Part shown: positions 14,683 through 20,116 of the stretch, piece by piece
How positions within the stretch are numbered: the first letter of the stretch is position 1
Layout of the letters: each line of letters starts with the position of its first letter
Origin: Candidatus Faecalibacterium faecipullorum
GTDB taxonomy: Bacteria > Bacillota > Clostridia > Oscillospirales > Ruminococcaceae
Assembly: GCA_019118985.1 (NCBI GenBank)
Contig: DWXX01000163.1
Location: 1-20,116 of the forward strand
DNA length: 20,116 bases
Direction of reading: 5' to 3'
Made by a program: the position numbers and the translations under genes
The notes under the pieces: generated by a model
What the model was told of the DNA's origin: nothing
Database searches by the model: none
What the model saw: only the letters and a program-made list of their open reading frames with translations

Positions 14683-17472
14683 TCAGGGGGTGTCGTCGGG
14701 GGCGTTCATGCACATCTCCAGCCACTGCTGGCGGCTGATCAGGACGGCGCGGGGCTTGGCCCCCTCGTAGGGGCCGATGATCCCCTTCTGCTCCATCTCG
14801 TCCATGATGCGGGCGGCGCGGGCGTAGCCCAGCTTGCACCGCCGCTGCAACAGGCTGGTGGACGCCTGGCCCGCGTCGATGACCACCTCGACGGCGGCCT
14901 TGAGCATCGGGTCCTCTGCGCCGTCGGCGTCGTCGTCGGCGTCGGAGCGGCCGTTTTTGTCCTGGACGGCGTGCTCTTCCATGGCGCGGATCATGGCTTC
15001 GTCGTACTGCACCGTGCCCGACGCCTTGATGAAGGTCAGCACCCGGCTGATCTCCTCGTCGGTGACGTAGGTACCCTGGATGCGGATGGGCTTGGGCGCG
15101 CCCACCGGCATGAACAGCATATCGCCCATGCCCAGCAGCTTTTCGGCGCCGGCGCCGTCCAGGATGGTGCGGCTGTCCACCTGGCTGGAGACCGCAAAGG
15201 CGATGCGGCTGGGGATGTTGGCCTTGATCAGGCCGGTGATGACGTCCACGCTGGGCCGCTGGGTGGCCACGATCAGGTGCATGCCGGCGGCGCGGGCCTT
15301 CTGGGCGATGCGGCAGATGGAGTCCTCGACGTCCTTGCCCACCACCATCATCAGATCGGCCAGCTCGTCGATGACGATGGCGATGTAGGGCAGCTTTTCC
15401 AGCATGGGGTCGGACGCGGCCAGCTTGTTGAAGGTCTTGATGTCCCGGACGTTGTTGTCGGCGAAGAGGCGGTACCGCCGCTCCATCTCGGCCACCGCCG
15501 AGCTGAGGGCCCCGGCGGCCTTTTTGGGCTCGGTGACCACCGGCATCAGCAGGTGGGGGATGCCGTTGTACTCGGCCAGCTCGACCACCTTGGGGTCGAT
15601 GAGGATCATCTTGACGTCCTCGGGCCCCGAGCGGAAGACCAGGCTCATGATGATGCTGTTGACGCAGACCGACTTGCCGCTGCCGGTGCTGCCGGCGATC
15701 AGCAGGTGGGGCATCTTGCACAAATCGGCCACCTGGGCCACGCCGGCGATGTCCTTGCCTAAAGCGAGGGTGAGGGGACTGGTCATCCGGCGGAAGCTCT
15801 GGCTCTCAAAGATGCTGCGGATGCTGACGGCCGAGCGCTTGCGGTTGGGCACCTCGATGCCCACCGCCGGCTTGCCGGGGATGGGCGCCTCCATCCGGAT
15901 GTCGGCCACCGCCAGGTTGAGGGCCAGGTCGTCCGCCAGCGAGGTGATGCGGCTGATCTTGACGCCGGCCATCGGCTGCACCTCGTACCGGGTGACCGCC
16001 GGCCCGCGGGAGATGTCCAGCACCCGCGTCTTGACCCCGAAGCTCTCGAGGGTGTCCACCAGCTTCTGGGCATTGGCCTTGAGCTCGGCGGCGGCGCCCT
16101 CGTCGGCCTCCTCGGGGGATTTGTCGAACAGCTCGATGGGCGGGTAGTCGTAGGTATAGGGCGCGCCGGCCGGCTCGGCCTCGGCGGCGGCGGGGGCCGC
16201 TGCGGCGGCCTGCTCGGCGTCGGCCGGCTTTTCCATGGCCGCGGCGGCCAGAGCGTCGATGTCCCCGGCCGGGGCAGGGGTGTCCTCCTCGATGCGGATC
16301 CAGCCATCGTCCCCGTCGCGCGGCCTGTCGGGCTCAGGCGGCCGCACGGGCGTCTGCACAGCCGGCTGCGCCGCCGGGGCGGAGGCGCTGTCATTGTCCT
16401 GGTCGTAGAGGGGGGCGTGGGGCGCGGCCGGCGCGGCCTCGTCCCGTCGCAGCGGGTTGAGCCCGAAGGTGCCCCCCGGCCCGGTGATGATGGGCTCGAT
16501 GGGCTCGCTGCCGCCGTCGGTGACGGCCGCCGGGTCGGGCCCAAGGTCGATGTCAAAGGGGGCGCGCGGGTGGCTGACCGCCGCCGACTGCAGCGGGGAT
16601 TCGGGCCGCGCCGGCGCGGCGGTATCGCCGTTTTCATCCGGCAGGCGGCCGTGGCCGAACACCCGCGCCAGCCAGGCCGGCATCCCGAACCGCCGCCCGG
16701 CAGGGTCCTGCCCGTCCGGCAGGGGCAGGGGTTCATCTTCCGTCTCCTGCGCGCTTTGCATCTGCTGCATCCGGCGGGCTTCCTCTTCTTCCGCTTCGGC
16801 GACGGCGCGGGCCTCCTCTTCCTCAGCGGCGGCGCGCTCGGCCTCCCGCTCAGCCTGGCGCGCGGCGCGCAGGGCGAGATGCTCCTCCCGGGCGGCGCGG
16901 CCCTTCTCCTGGGCCGAGGCAGCGGCCCCGCTCACCCACTGCCACAGCTCGGCGGGGGTGACGTCAAAGACATAGCAGCTGGCGCAGGCGGCCAGCGCCA
17001 CGATGATGAGGTTTGCCGCCGGGCGGCCGCAGAGCAGCAGCAGCGTGCCGCCCAGAAGCCCCCCCATCGACCCGCCGCCGAACCAGGCGCTGACCCCGTT
17101 CTGATAACAGGCCAGGCCCATCTCGGCAAAGGAGAGGTCGGCGGGTATGTCCGAAAAAGCCACCGCCGCCCCGCTGAGGAAGGCGAGCCCCAGCCCCAGC
17201 CGCCCGACGCAGGGGGCCACCGGCTCTTCCCGCGCGGCGAGCACCGCCATATAGCAGATCGCCGGCCCCAGCACAAAGCTGCCCGCCCCGAACACCCCGA
17301 ACAGGATGTCGTGGGCGGCATGCCAGGCGGCCTGCCCTTCCACAAAAGCCAGCAGCAGCACCACCAGCCCCGCAAAGAGGGTGGCGCTGCTGACCAGCAG
17401 CCGGCGGCGATCCTCCTGCCGGGCGCGCCGTGCCCGGCCCCGGGGGGCCGGTTTCCGTTTCCGTTTTGCCAT
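14683..17472 (-). CDS. ftsK: FtsK/SpoIIIE family DNA translocase
   Basis: Membrane-anchored ATPase that pumps double-stranded DNA through the division or sporulation septum, 929 residues. Residues about 25-170 hold four or so membrane helices after a strongly basic start (MAKRKRKPAPRGR). About 175-240 is an Ala/Glu/Arg-rich probable coiled coil, and 240-460 an acidic Pro-rich linker. The motor follows: alpha domain about 470-540, Walker A AGSTGSGKS near 592-600, Walker B AIVIDELADLMM near 695-706, then VATQRPSVDVITG. The C-terminal gamma winged helix (about 860-925) has STSLLQRRCKLGYARAARIM and reads KOPS/SRS-type DNA signals in relatives. The frame runs open far upstream, through the tRNA, so the start is set at the ATG 17470-17472 by the family N-terminus; its AGG is 13 bases away, a loose fit. 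An ATG at 17500-17502 is the alternative. Confidence 0.95.
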   Translation of the reverse strand: MAKRKRKPAPRGRARRARQEDRRRLLVSSATLFAGLVVLLLAFVEGQAAWHAAHDILFGVFGAGSFVLGPAICYMAVLAAREEPVAPCVGRLGLGLAFLSGAAVAFSDIPADLSFAEMGLACYQNGVSAWFGGGSMGGLLGGTLLLLCGRPAANLIIVALAACASCYVFDVTPAELWQWVSGAAASAQEKGRAAREEHLALRAARQAEREAERAAAEEEEARAVAEAEEEEARRMQQMQSAQETEDEPLPLPDGQDPAGRRFGMPAWLARVFGHGRLPDENGDTAAPARPESPLQSAAVSHPRAPFDIDLGPDPAAVTDGGSEPIEPIITGPGGTFGLNPLRRDEAAPAAPHAPLYDQDNDSASAPAAQPAVQTPVRPPEPDRPRDGDDGWIRIEEDTPAPAGDIDALAAAAMEKPADAEQAAAAAPAAAEAEPAGAPYTYDYPPIELFDKSPEEADEGAAAELKANAQKLVDTLESFGVKTRVLDISRGPAVTRYEVQPMAGVKISRITSLADDLALNLAVADIRMEAPIPGKPAVGIEVPNRKRSAVSIRSIFESQSFRRMTSPLTLALGKDIAGVAQVADLCKMPHLLIAGSTGSGKSVCVNSIIMSLVFRSGPEDVKMILIDPKVVELAEYNGIPHLLMPVVTEPKKAAGALSSAVAEMERRYRLFADNNVRDIKTFNKLAASDPMLEKLPYIAIVIDELADLMMVVGKDVEDSICRIAQKARAAGMHLIVATQRPSVDVITGLIKANIPSRIAFAVSSQVDSRTILDGAGAEKLLGMGDMLFMPVGAPKPIRIQGTYVTDEEISRVLTFIKASGTVQYDEAMIRAMEEHAVQDKNGRSDADDDADGAEDPMLKAAVEVVIDAGQASTSLLQRRCKLGYARAARIMDEMEQKGIIGPYEGAKPRAVLISRQQWLEMCMNAPDDTP

Positions 17473-17572
17473 GCTGTGTCGTATACCTCGCACTTCTGTC
17501 ATCTTGTCATAGGACTTACAGATAAGGATAACACATCCGCGCGTCAAATGCAACGCGCCGCCCCCGGGCAGC

Positions 17573-17601
17573 AAAAAGCCCGGGGCGTCGTGGCCCCGGG
17601 C
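17573..17601 (-). terminator. intrinsic terminator of tRNA-Leu
   Basis: Perfect 9-bp stem GCCCGGGGC/GCCCCGGGC, 6-base loop, then TTTTTG on the minus strand, starting 5 bases after the tRNA CCA end. Confidence 0.9.
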
Positions 17602-17605
17602 TGCG

Positions 17606-17692
17606 TGGTGCCGGTGGTGGGGGTCGAACCCACACGTGTTTTTAGCACAAGGGATTTTGAGTCCCCCTCGTCTGCCATTCCGACACACCGGC
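17606..17692 (-). tRNA. tRNA-Leu (anticodon CAA)
   Basis: The minus strand folds as a class II tRNA of 87 bases including the encoded CCA. The acceptor strands GCCGGTG and CACCGGC pair, with discriminator A. The D-arm contains GGAATGGCAGACGA. The anticodon arm GGGGA-CTCAAAA-TCCCT reads UUG leucine codons. A long variable arm (TGTGCTAAAAACACG) is diagnostic of Leu/Ser/Tyr, and the T-arm has GGTTCGA. It has its own promoter and terminator and lies just upstream of ftsK. Confidence 0.97.
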
Positions 17693-17706
17693 TTATCTGC
17701 CATGTT

Positions 17707-17735
17707 ATTATAGCGCATCCGGCGGCTAAAATCAA
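17707..17735 (-). promoter_or_regulatory. promoter of tRNA-Leu
   Basis: Minus-strand TTGATT (17730-17735) and perfect TATAAT (17707-17712), spaced 17 bases, with the mature tRNA 5' end 15 bases after the -10. The short leader fits a stable-RNA promoter. Confidence 0.85.
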
Positions 17736-17850
17736 GCGGAAAGTTTCTGCCGCCCGGCCCGGCGCCGCGCGGGGCGCCGACTGCCTTTTCGCCCGGGGGA
17801 TTGTTCGGGCCGCGGCGGCGGGGCGCGGGGCATCTTTTTTCAAAAAAGAC

Positions 17851-17879
17851 TTTACAAATGATGCGCAACTTTGTATGAT
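17851..17879 (+). promoter_or_regulatory. promoter of the DUF6465 gene
   Basis: Plus-strand TTTACA (17851-17856) and TATGAT (17874-17879), spaced 17 bases, about 75 bases before the start codon. A perfect 17-base A/T palindrome (17833-17849) abuts the -35 on its upstream side and may act as an UP element. Confidence 0.75.
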
Positions 17880-17953
17880 ATACATAGCCCTTTTTCCCGC
17901 CCGCGGGCGTTGCGCGGCGGGTCTGCGATACAAAACAAGAAAGGTGGATGGAT

Positions 17954-18280
17954 ATGTCCGCAAAGAGAGCTGCCGCCCCTGTCGACGCGCCGGCGCCCGA
18001 AGCGCCCGACGCTGCAAGCGCCCCGGCCACGGCCCCCCGCCGCGCCGGCCGCAAATCCGCCAAGCCCGCCGCACGGCGGGGCCGCCCGCCGCTGTCCCCC
18101 GAGGTCTTTATCGAGGCGGGCGGGCGCCAGTACAACATCACCGACATCGTCGAGCGGGTCAAGGCCGACTACCGCGCCACCCACAAGGTGGGGGTGCAGT
18201 CCTGCAAGATCTACATCAAGCCCGAGGACGGCGCCGCCTACTATGTGGTCAACAAGGTCGAGGGCAAGCTCGACCTGTAA
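17954..18280 (+). CDS. DUF6465 family protein
   Basis: A small soluble protein of 108 residues with no known function. Residues 1-48 are a low-complexity Ala/Pro/Lys/Arg tail (RRAGRKSAKPAARRGRPP), strongly basic at its end and like nucleic-acid-binding tails. Residues about 50-108 form the folded DUF6465 part: EVFIEAGGRQYNITDIVERV, KADYRATHK, then KIYIKPEDGAAYYVVN and a terminal GKLDL. Relatives often share the same order of a Lys/Ala-rich tail and this domain (family knowledge). The ATG at 17954 is chosen because AGGTGG ends 6 bases before it; the ATG at 17948 touches that site directly. It is the only plus-strand gene in the window, with its own promoter and a convergent terminator shared with rubrerythrin. 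Confidence 0.85.
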   Translation: MSAKRAAAPVDAPAPEAPDAASAPATAPRRAGRKSAKPAARRGRPPLSPEVFIEAGGRQYNITDIVERVKADYRATHKVGVQSCKIYIKPEDGAAYYVVNKVEGKLDL

Positions 18281-18305
18281 AGCCCCCCAACCCCCCAAAC
18301 GCAGC

Positions 18306-18342
18306 AATGCCCCGGACGCCGGTTGAAAGCGTCCGGGGCATT
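18306..18342. terminator. bidirectional terminator between the DUF6465 and rubrerythrin genes
   Basis: A perfect 14-bp stem AATGCCCCGGACGC/GCGTCCGGGGCATT around a 9-base loop, between two convergent genes. The U-tract is weak on both sides (TTGTTCT on the plus strand), so it may rely on stem strength or protect mRNA 3' ends. Confidence 0.8.
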
Positions 18343-18371
18343 GTTCTGTCGCGCCGGGGGGCGCGGGGTGC

Positions 18372-18911
18372 TTAGTAGTTCTTGACCTTCAGCTCAAAGT
18401 AGGCCTGGGGATGCGCGCAGACCGGGCACTTGAGGGGGGCGGACTTGCCGATGAAGGTGTAGCCGCAGTTGGAGCACTGCCAGACCTGCTGCTCCTCACG
18501 GGCAAAGACCTGGCTGTTGGCCAGATTCTCGGCCAGGGCGAGGTAACGCTCTTCATGCTCCTTCTCGATGCCGGCCACCATGGTGAACAGGGCGGCGATC
18601 TGGTTGAAGCCCTCCTCCTTGGCCTCGGCGGCCATGCGGGGGTACATCTCGGTCCACTCCTCGTGCTCGCCGCCGGCGGCCATCTTCAGGCAGGTGGCGG
18701 TGTCGGGGATCTCGCCGCCGTTCAGCAGCTTGAACCAGATCTTGGCGTGCTCTTTCTCATTGGCCGCGGTCTCCTCAAAGATCTTGGCCATCTGGACGTA
18801 GCCTTCCTTCTTGGCCTGGCTGGCAAAGTAGGTGTACTTGTTGCGGGCCTGGCTCTCGCCGGCAAACGCTTCCATCAAATTTTTCTCGGTCTTGCTGCCC
18901 TTCAGTTCCAT
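18372..18911 (-). CDS. rbr: rubrerythrin
   Basis: Cytoplasmic non-haem iron peroxidase that reduces hydrogen peroxide to water in anaerobes, 179 residues. The four-helix ferritin-like part carries the diiron ligands: Glu19 (FAGES), Glu52 and His55 (NEKEH), Glu82 and Glu85 (GGEHEEW), and Glu116 with His119 (GIEKEH). The C-terminal rubredoxin-like domain has Cys146, Cys149, Cys162 and Cys165 (CSNC and CPVC) for one iron. All sites are intact. The ATG at 18909-18911 is chosen because AAAGGAG is 9 bases from it; the ATG two codons upstream would be only 3 bases away. It is a single-gene unit with a near-consensus promoter and a Fur/PerR-like inverted repeat further up, which suits peroxide or metal control. 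Confidence 0.96.
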   Translation of the reverse strand: MELKGSKTEKNLMEAFAGESQARNKYTYFASQAKKEGYVQMAKIFEETAANEKEHAKIWFKLLNGGEIPDTATCLKMAAGGEHEEWTEMYPRMAAEAKEEGFNQIAALFTMVAGIEKEHEERYLALAENLANSQVFAREEQQVWQCSNCGYTFIGKSAPLKCPVCAHPQAYFELKVKNY

Positions 18912-18981
18912 GGTCATTCTCTCCTTTGCTGTATCATGTCGCATACGATGGTTTGCATGGGCGGGTATCTTGTTTTACGCT

Positions 18982-19010
18982 CTACAGCGCCCGCACAGCG
19001 GGCCTTGTAG
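18982..19010 (-). other. hairpin at the predicted 5' end of rubrerythrin mRNA
   Basis: On the minus strand CTACA and TGTAG enclose GCCCGC-TGT-GCGGGC with small internal bulges, giving 11 base pairs. It begins within a few bases of the transcription start predicted from the promoter at 19015-19043. A 5'-terminal stem of this kind often stabilises mRNA; a regulatory role is also possible. Confidence 0.6.
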
Positions 19011-19014
19011 GTTT

Positions 19015-19043
19015 ATTATACTTCATCCCGGGCGTGTTTGCAA
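19015..19043 (-). promoter_or_regulatory. promoter of rubrerythrin
   Basis: Minus-strand TTGCAA (19038-19043) and perfect TATAAT (19015-19020), spaced 17 bases. The leader of about 95 bases contains a 5' hairpin and the AAAGGAG site. Confidence 0.85.
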
Positions 19044-19061
19044 GGGGCTTTGGCAAGTTTT

Positions 19062-19076
19062 CAAGAATCATTCTCA
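19062..19076 (-). promoter_or_regulatory. Fur/PerR-like 7-1-7 inverted repeat upstream of rubrerythrin
   Basis: Minus-strand TGAGAATGATTCTTG. The half-sites match each other at 5 of 7 positions and the Fur-family TGATAATnATTATCA pattern at 10 of 14. It ends 18 bases upstream of the -35 rather than overlapping the promoter, so repression by simple blocking is not obvious. Confidence 0.4.
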
Positions 19077-19097
19077 TTTCTGCCAGGAAGTGGCATA

Positions 19098-20116
19098 TCA
19101 CTCCCGCTGCTTGAGGGCGGCGGCCGCGATGCCGAGGGCGCTCCACGCCGCCTGGTACATCAGCACCACCAGAAGCGACAGGGTGCCGATGCTGCCCGAA
19201 TAGCTCAGCAGCAGCCCGATGACGGCCGAGAAGCCGGCCGACACCATCTGGACGGCCACCCCGCTGCCCTCGGCGGCGCGGGCCCGCTGTGCCGCCCGCA
19301 GCCCGCCGGTCAGGCTGGCGAAGCCTTTCAGGTGCAGCATACAGCAGGGCCAGTCGCCCACGGCGCTGACGGCGGGGGCAAGGGCCGCGCACTGGTCTGC
19401 GCCCAGCACGGTGACCAGCCCGTCGGGCAGGTGGTAGGCCGCGGCGATCCGCTCGGCCGTCAGGGAGGGGTCCTGGCAGGTGACCAGCAGGCGGATGTTC
19501 TCCCGCTGCAGCACCGCCAGGCTGCGGGCGGCGTGCTTGCCGCCCAGGTACCGCAGCACGAACATGGCGTACATATTCCCCGACACCGCGAGGTAGAGCA
19601 CCTGCAGTTCCCCATCGCGGGAGTGGCGGGCCTCATACGCCGGGTCGGGCAGGGCGATGCCCTCCTGCTCCATGTAGGCGCGGGTGCCGATCAGGATGCG
19701 GTCGCTGCCGCACCAGCCCGAAAAGCCCAGCCCCACATGGCGCTCAAAATCCTTGACCGGGGGCAGGATGTCGGTGCGGTCGGCGATGATGGTGCGGAAC
19801 AGCCGGCTGAGGGTGTTGCACCCCTGGTTGAGGACGCTTGCGGTATAGAGGATGGCCCGGTCGATGCGGCCCCCCTTGAAGATGCGGATATCCTCCAGCT
19901 GGGCGCTCTCGGGGGTGAACAGTTCCCCTGCGTCCACCTGGATGGTGTCGATGCCGTTCAGCTCCTCGATGGCCGCCCACCCGGGGATGACCGCGCCGAG
20001 GGCCCCGGCCGTCCGCTGGGTGCGCAGGGCGGCCAGCCCGGCCACCAGGGTGGAGGAGAAGGGCGCCCCCAGGCAGAGCACCGACGCCAGCGCGGCGGCC
20101 GCGCCGGCGGGGCCCT
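19098..20116 (-). CDS. P-type-ATPase-like protein with degenerate catalytic motifs, C-terminal part (cut by window edge)
   Basis: The visible 338 residues end the protein; the frame is open to base 20116. Order and spacing follow a heavy-metal P-type ATPase. There is a membrane segment with LCLGAPFSSTL where CPC-type metal sites lie, then a run AAIEELNGIDTIQVD leading into the phosphorylation site, a nucleotide-domain-like region, LLVTCQDPSLTAERIA at the TGD position, and two C-terminal membrane helices. The key motifs are altered: DKTGTLT is DAGELFT (19914-19934), TGD is TCQD (19470-19481), and GDGxND is GDWPCC (near 19350-19361). The phosphorylatable Asp itself remains, but the Lys and Thr needed for ATP-driven phosphorylation are gone, so ion pumping is unlikely. 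The reading frame is clean, arguing for a conserved pseudoenzyme rather than a decaying gene. The TGES actuator motif lies outside the window. Confidence 0.75.
   Translation of the reverse strand, partial: GPAGAAAALASVLCLGAPFSSTLVAGLAALRTQRTAGALGAVIPGWAAIEELNGIDTIQVDAGELFTPESAQLEDIRIFKGGRIDRAILYTASVLNQGCNTLSRLFRTIIADRTDILPPVKDFERHVGLGFSGWCGSDRILIGTRAYMEQEGIALPDPAYEARHSRDGELQVLYLAVSGNMYAMFVLRYLGGKHAARSLAVLQRENIRLLVTCQDPSLTAERIAAAYHLPDGLVTVLGADQCAALAPAVSAVGDWPCCMLHLKGFASLTGGLRAAQRARAAEGSGVAVQMVSAGFSAVIGLLLSYSGSIGTLSLLVVLMYQAAWSALGIAAAALKQRE

Noticed and set aside
16150..16900. Low-complexity Ala/Glu/Pro stretch in ftsK as a repeat element or frameshift
   Set aside because: It is the normal variable linker between the membrane and motor domains of FtsK/SpoIIIE, and the frame is unbroken.
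17606..17692. tRNA-Leu as an attachment site of an integrated element
   Set aside because: No integrase is present, no second copy of the tRNA 3' end was seen in the window, and the neighbours are housekeeping genes.
17473..18162. N-terminal extension of FtsK by about 230 codons
   Set aside because: The extended frame runs through the tRNA-Leu gene, its terminator and its promoter, so it cannot be coding; the family N-terminus begins at 17472.
19081..19095. TGCCA/TGGCA hairpin after the P-type-ATPase-like gene as a terminator
   Set aside because: The stem is only 5 bp and is not followed by a U-tract on the minus strand.

Overview
The window reads as ordinary chromosome of a GC-rich Gram-positive gut anaerobe. 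The likeliest group is Clostridia, family Oscillospiraceae/Ruminococcaceae, near Gemmiger, Subdoligranulum or Faecalibacterium. This is inferred from AGGAGG-type ribosome binding sites, TTGACA/TATAAT promoters, HPr/enzyme I with a phospho-beta-glucosidase, rubrerythrin, and the clostridial families DUF6465 and DUF4830. No rRNA, CRISPR array, transposase or integrase was seen. Nineteen of the twenty protein genes, and the one tRNA, lie on the minus strand. The DUF6465 gene is the only one on the plus strand. No gene-free stretch exceeds about 300 bases; the longest, about 260 bases between the tRNA and the DUF6465 gene, holds two divergent promoters.

Layout, left to right (minus-strand transcription runs right to left). 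1-2791: a CDF cation transporter, a class I/II aminotransferase and the 5' part of NADP isocitrate dehydrogenase (cut by the window edge), probably one transcript. 2931-3631: a two-gene DUF4160-DUF2442 cassette with its own strong promoter, bracketed by two identical 42-bp direct repeats that each carry an intrinsic terminator. 3640-7225: a PTS block, ptsH then ptsI then a GH1 6-phospho-beta-glucosidase, with a terminator hairpin after each gene. 7409-8056: a membrane-anchored DUF4830 protein. 8189-10505: a polar amino acid (perhaps cystine) ABC importer operon, permease then ATPase then lipoprotein, with a promoter and a terminator. 10635-17472: a tightly packed run of ftsK/spoIIIE, a YgiQ-type radical SAM gene, a secreted ComEC-like metallo-hydrolase lipoprotein and a Bro-N/DinD-like gene. 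17606-17692: tRNA-Leu(CAA) with its own promoter and terminator. 17954-18280 (+): DUF6465 protein. 18372-18911: rubrerythrin, with a strong promoter, a Fur/PerR-like inverted repeat upstream and a hairpin at the predicted mRNA 5' end. 19098-20116: the C-terminal part of a P-type-ATPase-like protein whose catalytic motifs are degenerate.

How the genes work together: HPr and enzyme I supply phosphate for PTS sugar uptake, and the GH1 enzyme hydrolyses the imported phospho-beta-glucosides. The ABC operon is a complete importer. FtsK handles chromosome segregation at division or sporulation. Rubrerythrin is a peroxide defence enzyme. The places that most merit a second look are the repeat-bracketed DUF4160/DUF2442 cassette, the apparent P-type ATPase pseudoenzyme, the HPr lacking Ser46, and the Bro-N gene in a housekeeping operon. 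I did not find a clearly new multi-gene system.
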